A stretch of DNA of 64,000 nt from Halosimplex halobium (GTDB lineage Archaea; Halobacteriota; Halobacteria; Halobacteriales; Haloarculaceae), in NCBI RefSeq assembly GCF_051414055.1, contig NZ_JBLKNX010000009.1:1-64000 (forward strand), in the 5' to 3' direction. The position numbers were made by a program, and so were the translations under genes. Shown piece by piece: positions 59,303 to 64,000 of the stretch (position 1 is its first letter; the number at the start of each line of letters is the position of its first letter). Under the pieces are notes generated by a model that was not told where the DNA came from, did no database searches, and was given only the letters and a program-made list of their open reading frames with translations.

Positions 59303-60250
59303 TCAGCGGTCGTCGTCGACCGCGATCCGCCCGCGGAGTTCGTGTTCCGACGCGGGGCTGACGGTGATGCCGGCCTCGTCGAACCGTCGTCTGACCCGCC
59401 GGGCGAACGCGGACCTGGCCTCGAACACCGCCGGCTGGCGGGCGTCTTCGAGCCAGAAGTGGGCGCGCAGGCGGACCACCCCGTCGCCGAGTTCGTCGAC
59501 GAACGCGGTCGGCTCCGGCCGGTCGGCGACGCCGTCGAGGGCGCGGGCGGCGGACTCGAGGATCTCGGTCGCCCGCTCGGGGTTGTCGTCGTAGTCGATA
59601 CCGACCCGCTCGACGACGCGGTAGCGGTCGCGGCCGAACGGGCGGGTGATCGCCCCGCCCGTCAGGACGGTGTTGGGGACGGTCACGAGCGCCCCGTCGG
59701 GATTCTCGACGCGGGTGACCCGGAGCGTGATCGCCTCGACCGTCCCTTCGCCGCCCTCCCACTCGATGTAGTTGCCGACGCTGAACTCGGGGTCGAACAC
59801 GAGGACGAGCCCGCTGACGAGCGAGCCGACGATGGTCTGTGCGGCGACGCCGACCGCGAGCGTCGCCGCCGCGACGACCAGCGCCGAACTCGTGAGGACC
59901 GTCGTGAGCCCGGCCATCCCGGCGCCGACGACGGCCGCGACGACGAGGACGAACACGCGAACGTAGCTGGTGATCGCGTCCTGCAACGTGGGGTTGCCGC
60001 GGTTGCGACGCCGGACGGCGCGGCTGACCGCCGGTTCGACGAGGAACCACCCGACGATGACGACGACGGTCGCCCCGAGGAGGAACCAGGCGGCGCGGAC
60101 GACCGTCGGCGCGAGTTCGGCGAGTTCCTCCGGGCCGACCCCCGGTGTCGGCGTCGGCGTTCCGGGCGTCGGTGTCGGCGTTCCGGGTGTCGGCGTTCCC
60201 GGTGTCGGCGTCTCGGCCTGGCGAGGTGCGGGCGCGGCGGGCGCGACCAT
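59303..60250 (-). CDS. MscS-type mechanosensitive channel
   Basis: 315 aa. An outward N-terminal Pro/Thr repeat (TPTPGTPTPGTPTPTPG, about 14-40) precedes three helices; the third, pore-lining one is Gly/Ala-rich (ALVVAAATLAVGVAAQTIVG then SLVSGLVLVF). The MscS beta domain follows (GNYIEWEGGEGTVEAITLRV, VPNTVLTGGAITRP) and then the cytoplasmic alpha/beta part. It would release osmolytes on hypo-osmotic shock, which suits a halophile. The N-terminal PT repeat is uncommon for MscS and may be glycosylated. ATG chosen at MVAPAAPAP. Confidence 0.9.
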   Translation of the reverse strand: MVAPAAPAPRQAETPTPGTPTPGTPTPTPGTPTPTPGVGPEELAELAPTVVRAAWFLLGATVVVIVGWFLVEPAVSRAVRRRNRGNPTLQDAITSYVRVFVLVVAAVVGAGMAGLTTVLTSSALVVAAATLAVGVAAQTIVGSLVSGLVLVFDPEFSVGNYIEWEGGEGTVEAITLRVTRVENPDGALVTVPNTVLTGGAITRPFGRDRYRVVERVGIDYDDNPERATEILESAARALDGVADRPEPTAFVDELGDGVVRLRAHFWLEDARQPAVFEARSAFARRVRRRFDEAGITVSPASEHELRGRIAVDDDR

Positions 60251-60423
60251 GGCAGTCCCGCGCGCGCCACGCCCAAAGGTAGCCGCCGCGTACCGCGGTT
60301 CGCCCGCGAAACTCCAGCGGCGCAGGCGGTCGGGAGACGGTCCGCGGGCCGCCAGCGGATCGTCCGGACGGCCGCCGGTCGCTCCAGAAAGCATTTTCCG
60401 CGGGGCCCTGACGGTGACGGTGT

Positions 60424-60981
60424 ATGGTAGACACGGATGCGAAACGAGCGGCCGGACGCGGGCTGGCAGGGGGAGTCGCCGCCTGGATACTGGGGTACCT
60501 GGCCGTGTACGTGCTACACGGCACCAACATCGAGAACTCGCTGGGGTCGCAGATCCTGGAGTTCCTGACCGGCGACGCCGTGACCTGGAAGCTCGTCGGC
60601 TGGCTGTTCTTCAACGCACACAACGTCACCGTGACCGTCCCGGGGTTCCTCGGCGAGAGCGCCTGGAACTTCGTCGCACAGTCCGACGAGGCGGCGCTGA
60701 CCGCCCTGTTCGTCCTTCCGCCGGTCCTGCTGGTCCTGGCCGGGTTCGCGGCGGCCTGGAACGCCGCGGACGCGCCGACGACCGCGGCGCGGAACGGCGC
60801 GGCGGTCGTGCTCGGCTACTTCCCGCTGTCGGTCGCCGGCGCCGTCCTGTTCACGATCGGGAACGAGGACGCCACCGCCGGACCGACGCTGGTGACCGCC
60901 GTCCTGCTCGCCGGGACGGTGTATCCGCTGCTGTTCGGCGCGGCCGGCGGGCTCGCGGGCGGGCACCTCTCGGCCGACTAG
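60424..60981 (+). CDS. Five-helix membrane protein (DUF7978-like)
   Basis: 185 aa. The N-terminal GLAGGVAAWILGYLAVYVLHG helix is followed by a soluble loop with LTGDAVTWKLVGWLFFNAHNV, then four more helices (ALFVLPPVLLVLAGFAAAW, AAVVLGYFPLSVAGAVLFT, LVTAVLLAGTVYPLLFGAAGG). It resembles haloarchaeal transporter-like proteins (DUF7978, from memory) with unknown function. gcattttcc 29 nt upstream fits a leaderless ATG. Divergent from the MscS gene. Confidence 0.68.
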   Translation: MVDTDAKRAAGRGLAGGVAAWILGYLAVYVLHGTNIENSLGSQILEFLTGDAVTWKLVGWLFFNAHNVTVTVPGFLGESAWNFVAQSDEAALTALFVLPPVLLVLAGFAAAWNAADAPTTAARNGAAVVLGYFPLSVAGAVLFTIGNEDATAGPTLVTAVLLAGTVYPLLFGAAGGLAGGHLSAD

Positions 60982-61063
60982 GGGGACGGGCCGCCCGCGG
61001 AGTCGGTGACCGACCGCGGACGGCGTCGGCGACGGACGGGCCGCGTTCGCCGGTTCGACACGC

Positions 61064-61069
61064 TTTTAT
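61064..61069 (+). promoter_or_regulatory. Promoter deciding the XRE regulator start
   Basis: ttttat is centred 27 nt before the ATG at 61094 and only 15 nt before an earlier in-frame ATG at 61082, so the later codon is preferred. Confidence 0.6.
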
Positions 61070-61093
61070 CGTCAGTCGTCGATGCTCGGGCAA

Positions 61094-61795
61094 ATGGGAG
61101 AGCGCCGCGAACTGGCGGAGAAGATCGCGGGCGAGATCGCGCTGAGCGACGACCCCGGCGGCACCCTCCGGAAGTGGCGCACCGACTTCGAGGTGGCCCA
61201 GACGGAGCTGGCCGACGAGCTCGGCGTCTCGCCCTCGGTGGTGTCGGACTACGAGAGCGGCCGCCGCGAGAGCCCGGGCATCGGCGTCGTCAAGCGCACC
61301 GTCGAGGCGTTGCTCGACATCGACGAACGTCGCGGCGGCAGCCACATCCGCCAGCACGCCCGCGTTCTCTCGGCCGGGTTCGACGCCGACATCGTCCACG
61401 ACCTCCGGGAGTACTCCGCCGCCGTCCCGATCGACGACTTCTACGAGGCCATCGGCGCCACCGAGATCGTCTCCGGCGCCCAGGAGAGCGTCGCCGGCCA
61501 CACCGTCATCGACAGCATCCAGGCCATCTCCCGGCTGTCCTCCGAGGAGTTCTACCGCCTCTACGGCCAGTCGACCAACCGTGCGCTCGTGTTCACCAAC
61601 GTCACCAGCGGCGAGGGTGCCATGGTCGCCCTCCGCGTGCTGAACCCGACGCCCAACGCCGTCGTCCTCCAGGGCCTCGACGACGAGAGCGTCTGGGAAC
61701 ACGCCGGTGACCTCGCCCGCATGGACGGCTACTCGCTGGCCGCCTGTCCGACCGACTTGGACGAGATGCTCGCCCGCGTGCGCGAACTGCCGTAG
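61094..61795 (+). CDS. XRE-type helix-turn-helix transcription regulator (COG1709-like)
   Basis: 233 aa. The HTH lies near 25-60: LRKWRTDFEVAQTELADELG then VSPSVVSDYESGRRESPGI, an almost textbook XRE motif. The C-terminal ~150 residues are a conserved archaeal domain (SAAVPIDDFYEAIGATEIV, HTVIDSIQAISRLSSEEFYR, LYGQSTNRALVFTNVTSGEG) that may bind a ligand. It probably regulates as a dimer; the target genes are unknown. Single gene with its own promoter. Confidence 0.86.
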   Translation: MGERRELAEKIAGEIALSDDPGGTLRKWRTDFEVAQTELADELGVSPSVVSDYESGRRESPGIGVVKRTVEALLDIDERRGGSHIRQHARVLSAGFDADIVHDLREYSAAVPIDDFYEAIGATEIVSGAQESVAGHTVIDSIQAISRLSSEEFYRLYGQSTNRALVFTNVTSGEGAMVALRVLNPTPNAVVLQGLDDESVWEHAGDLARMDGYSLAACPTDLDEMLARVRELP

Positions 61796-61892
61796 CGCGA
61801 ACGTGCGGACCGTGCCCGTGAGTTCGAACGGGTGTGCCATCTACACTCATGCCGGAGGAACGCTGAAGGCGCTCGCCGGAGTCCCCGCAGGC

Positions 61893-62417
61893 ATGAGCGG
61901 ACCGGTGTTCATGGCGGCCGACCGGGTGACGTTCCACCCCGTCGAGGAGGCGGACCTGGAGTTCTTCCGCGACCTGATCAACCATCCCGAGGTGCGAGAG
62001 GGGCTGGCGGCGGCGGAGCCGCGCAACATGGCCGACGAGCGCGAGTGGTTCGAGTCGCTCGGCGACGACGGCGTCCAGTTCTGCCTGCGGGTCGAGGGCG
62101 AACGCGTCGGCACGGTCAGCTTCCGGCAGTTCAGCGAGCAGTGGGGGACGACCGAACTCGCCTACTTCCTCCACCCGGACCACTGGGGGAACGGCTACGC
62201 GACCGAGGCCGTCCGGCGGATGACGACCTACGGTTTCGAGGAGCGCCGCCTCGGGAAGGTCTGGGCGCGGGTGCTCGCGTTCAACGACGCCTCGACCCGC
62301 GTGCTGGAGAAGGCCGGCTTCGAGCACGAGGCCACCCTCCGCGACCAGGCGTTCGCCCGCGGCGAGCGCGTCGACGTCGAGCGGTACGGCGCGCTCGCCG
62401 ACGAGTGGGAGGGGTGA
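61893..62417 (+). CDS. GNAT family N-acetyltransferase (RimJ/RimL type), copy 1
   Basis: 174 aa. GNAT fold with N-terminal VTFHPVEEADLEFFRDLINH, central VGTVSFRQF, the acetyl-CoA loop HPDHWGNGYATEAVRRMTTY (Q/R-x-x-G-x-G/A type) and the C-terminal VLAFNDASTRVLEKAGFEHE. RimJ/RimL relatives acetylate protein N-termini or small amines; the substrate is unknown here. The next gene is a paralogue 3 nt downstream. Confidence 0.85.
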   Translation: MSGPVFMAADRVTFHPVEEADLEFFRDLINHPEVREGLAAAEPRNMADEREWFESLGDDGVQFCLRVEGERVGTVSFRQFSEQWGTTELAYFLHPDHWGNGYATEAVRRMTTYGFEERRLGKVWARVLAFNDASTRVLEKAGFEHEATLRDQAFARGERVDVERYGALADEWEG

Positions 62418-62420
62418 CCC

Positions 62421-62993
62421 GTGTCCGGGCCGGCCTTCCTCCGCGGCGACGGCGTGACCCTCCACCCGACCGAGGACGAGGACGCCGAGTTCTGCGTGAA
62501 CCTGGTCAACGACCCGCGCGTCCGTCACGGCCTCTCGGTCGCCCGCCCGAAGTGGACGGACGAGGAGCGCGAGTTCCGGGTCGAGAGCGACGAGGACGTG
62601 ATCCCGTTCGTCGTCCGCGCGGCGGACGACCGCGGCGGCGCGGGCGGCTCCGGCGACGAGGACAGCCACGGCGACGAGGGCGATCGGATCGGCGTCGTCG
62701 ACCTGGTCGACGTCGACGAGCAGTTCGGGAAGGCCGAGGTCGGCTACTTCTTCGCGCCCGAAGCGTGGGGCAACGGGTACGCGACGGCCGCCCTCGAGCG
62801 GGTCGTCGAGTACGCCTTCCGGGAGTTGCGCCTGCACCGCGTCCACGCCCGTGTCTTCGCGTTCAACGAGGGGTCGGCCCGGGTGCTGGAGAGGGTCGGC
62901 TTCGAGCGCGAGGGCGTCCTCCGGGAGGCCGCGTACATGCACGGGGAGTACGTCGACGAACTCCGCTACGGCCTGCTCGAATCGGAGCGGTAG
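62421..62993 (+). CDS. GNAT family N-acetyltransferase (RimJ/RimL type), copy 2
   Basis: 190 aa paralogue of the upstream gene, beginning with GTG (MSGPAFLRGDGVTLHPTEDE). It keeps APEAWGNGYATAALERVVEY and FAFNEGSARVLERVGFEREG. An acidic, Gly-rich insert (about 69-87, GGAGGSGDEDSHGDEGD) is absent from copy 1. The gene starts 3 nt after copy 1 stops, so the pair is co-transcribed. The duplicates have diverged considerably. Confidence 0.84.
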   Translation: MSGPAFLRGDGVTLHPTEDEDAEFCVNLVNDPRVRHGLSVARPKWTDEEREFRVESDEDVIPFVVRAADDRGGAGGSGDEDSHGDEGDRIGVVDLVDVDEQFGKAEVGYFFAPEAWGNGYATAALERVVEYAFRELRLHRVHARVFAFNEGSARVLERVGFEREGVLREAAYMHGEYVDELRYGLLESER

Positions 62994-63022
62994 CGCGGGA
63001 CAGACCGCCGACAGTCGGATCG

Positions 63023-64000
63023 CTACAGCCCGAGTTCCCGGCCGAGGACGAGCCGCTGGATCTCGCTGGTCCCTTCGCCGATCTCCATGAGCTTCGCGTC
63101 GCGGAAGAACCGCTGGGGCGCGAAGTCCGTGGTGTAGCCGTAGCCGCCGAGCACCTGGACGGCGTCCTCGGCGACCTCCCGCGAGATCTCGGAGGCGTCG
63201 AGCTTCGCCATCGACGAGAGGCGGGTCACGTCCTCGCCCTCGTCGTAGGCCACGGCCGCCTTGTGGGTCAGCAGCCGCGCCCGCTCGATCTTGCGGTCCA
63301 TCGCGACGAGCATGTCCCGGACGGCGTCGAACTCGCCGATCGGCTGGCCGAACTGCTCGCGCTCCTTCGCGTACTCCAGGGCGGCCTCGAAGGCCCCCTG
63401 CGCGAGCCCCACGGAGAGGGCGGCGATGGAGATGCGGCCGCCGTCCAGCGTCTTCTTCGTCTGGTCCCAGCCGTCGCCGGGGTCGCCGAGCAGGCGGTCC
63501 TCGGGGACGCGCACGTCCGACAGCTGGAGTTCGCAGGTCGGCGAGGCGTTCAGGCCCATCTTGTCCCACACCGTCGTCACCTCGAAGCCGTCGTCCCCGG
63601 GGTCGACGACGAACGTCGAGATACCGTCGTAGCCCGCCCCCGGCTCCGTCACGGCCTTGACGAGCACCGAGCCGGCGACGTTCGCGTTCGTGATGAACTG
63701 CTTCGTCCCGTTCAGCACCCACTCGTCGCCCTCGCGCTCCGCGGTGGTGTCCATGTCCGAGGCGTCCGACCCTGATCCGGGCTCGGTCAGCGCCCACGCG
63801 CCCAGGTGTTCGCCGGTCGCGAGCGGTTCGAGCCACCGCTCCTTCTGGGCCTCGGTCCCGAACAGCTCGATGGGTTTGCTCCCCAGCGAGACGTGCGCGG
63901 CGTAGGAGAGCCCGATCGACCCCGACACTCGCCCCAGTTCCTCCGTGACGAGCGCGTACATCAGCTGGTCGCCGCCGAGGCCGCCGTACTCCTCGGAGAC
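63023..64000 (-). CDS. Acyl-CoA dehydrogenase (N-terminus beyond window)
   Basis: The 3' 326 codons of an acyl-CoA dehydrogenase; the frame is open to the window edge (upstream codons VSEEYGGLGGDQLMY), so perhaps 55-60 residues are missing. FAD-linked oxidation of an acyl-CoA to enoyl-CoA is expected. Visible signatures are the family motif ALTEPGSGSDASD, NGTKQFITNA, DGGRISIAALSVGLAQGAFE, FGQPIGEFDAVRDMLV and the end QVLGGYGYTTDFAPQRFFRD with IGEGTSEIQRLVL, where the catalytic Glu of short-chain enzymes lies. Electrons pass to ETF. Confidence 0.93.
   Translation of the reverse strand, partial: VSEEYGGLGGDQLMYALVTEELGRVSGSIGLSYAAHVSLGSKPIELFGTEAQKERWLEPLATGEHLGAWALTEPGSGSDASDMDTTAEREGDEWVLNGTKQFITNANVAGSVLVKAVTEPGAGYDGISTFVVDPGDDGFEVTTVWDKMGLNASPTCELQLSDVRVPEDRLLGDPGDGWDQTKKTLDGGRISIAALSVGLAQGAFEAALEYAKEREQFGQPIGEFDAVRDMLVAMDRKIERARLLTHKAAVAYDEGEDVTRLSSMAKLDASEISREVAEDAVQVLGGYGYTTDFAPQRFFRDAKLMEIGEGTSEIQRLVLGRELGL

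Overview
The window is a chromosomal segment of a halophilic archaeon (class Halobacteria). The evidence is very high GC with third-position G/C, strongly acidic proteins, many leaderless genes with a TTTAWA-like box 25-30 nt before the start codon, haloarchaeal enzyme fusions (PurN-PurH, FolC-FolP), an archaeal clamp-loader large subunit with a C-terminal PIP box, a HalX response regulator, and an elongator tRNA-Met with an intron between positions 37 and 38. The genus cannot be fixed from sequence reading alone.

Layout. 0-9 kb: lysA-dapE (end of lysine synthesis), two small membrane proteins, a phosphoribosyltransferase, purB and purNH facing away from each other across a repeat/palindrome block, a Gfo/Idh oxidoreductase and a SHOCT membrane protein. 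9-16 kb: a PH-like membrane protein, an overlapping pair of unknown acidic proteins, folCP overlapping a methyltransferase, and small zinc-ribbon and VOC proteins. 16-25 kb: a glycosyltransferase, a Tat-exported metzincin-like protease facing an acidic lipoprotein, a relic IS200/IS605-type (PATE/TnpB-tail) element, an S9 peptidase, two Nudix-fold proteins, an ABC ATPase/permease pair and an SDR. 25-34 kb: a surface and regulation stretch with a seven-blade FG-GAP propeller protein, an MrfA/YprA-type helicase, a DUF7344-like HTH protein and a membrane protein with extracellular calcium repeats and an intracellular winged helix. 34-42 kb: 5-formyl-THF cyclo-ligase, CheC, tandem DUF5658-like proteins, a MaoC/CitE pair separated by an unknown membrane gene, glutamate dehydrogenase, an SRPBCC protein and a minimal TrxR-like flavoprotein. 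42-52 kb: an operon of a sulfite-oxidase-type molybdoenzyme, a winged helix protein and a small membrane protein; zinc micro-proteins; TVP38; a PH-like protein with a repetitive tail; intron-bearing tRNA-Met; HalX regulator; EamA exporter; RNase H. 52-64 kb: a frameshifted membrane gene, a tandem triplication of the maeB 3' end, maeB, ctaA, rfcL, YihY, MscS, an XRE regulator, two GNAT acetyltransferases and an acyl-CoA dehydrogenase cut by the window edge.

How it works together. Most genes are housekeeping: purines, folate/one-carbon (folCP, cyclo-ligase, both formyltransferases of purNH), lysine, glutamate and C4 carbon (gdh, maeB, CitE/MaoC), haem A and replication. The accessory content is modest. 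The most unusual points are the relic guide-RNA-bearing transposon end, the maeB tail triplication with built-in terminators, the calcium-repeat membrane transcription factor candidate, the purB/purNH palindrome block, and several proteins with missing catalytic residues (second Nudix protein, MaoC, CheC site 1) or a missing domain (TrxR-like protein). No CRISPR array, rRNA, complete transposase, provirus or replication origin was seen. Gene starts were chosen by hand from start codon, promoter spacing and family length.
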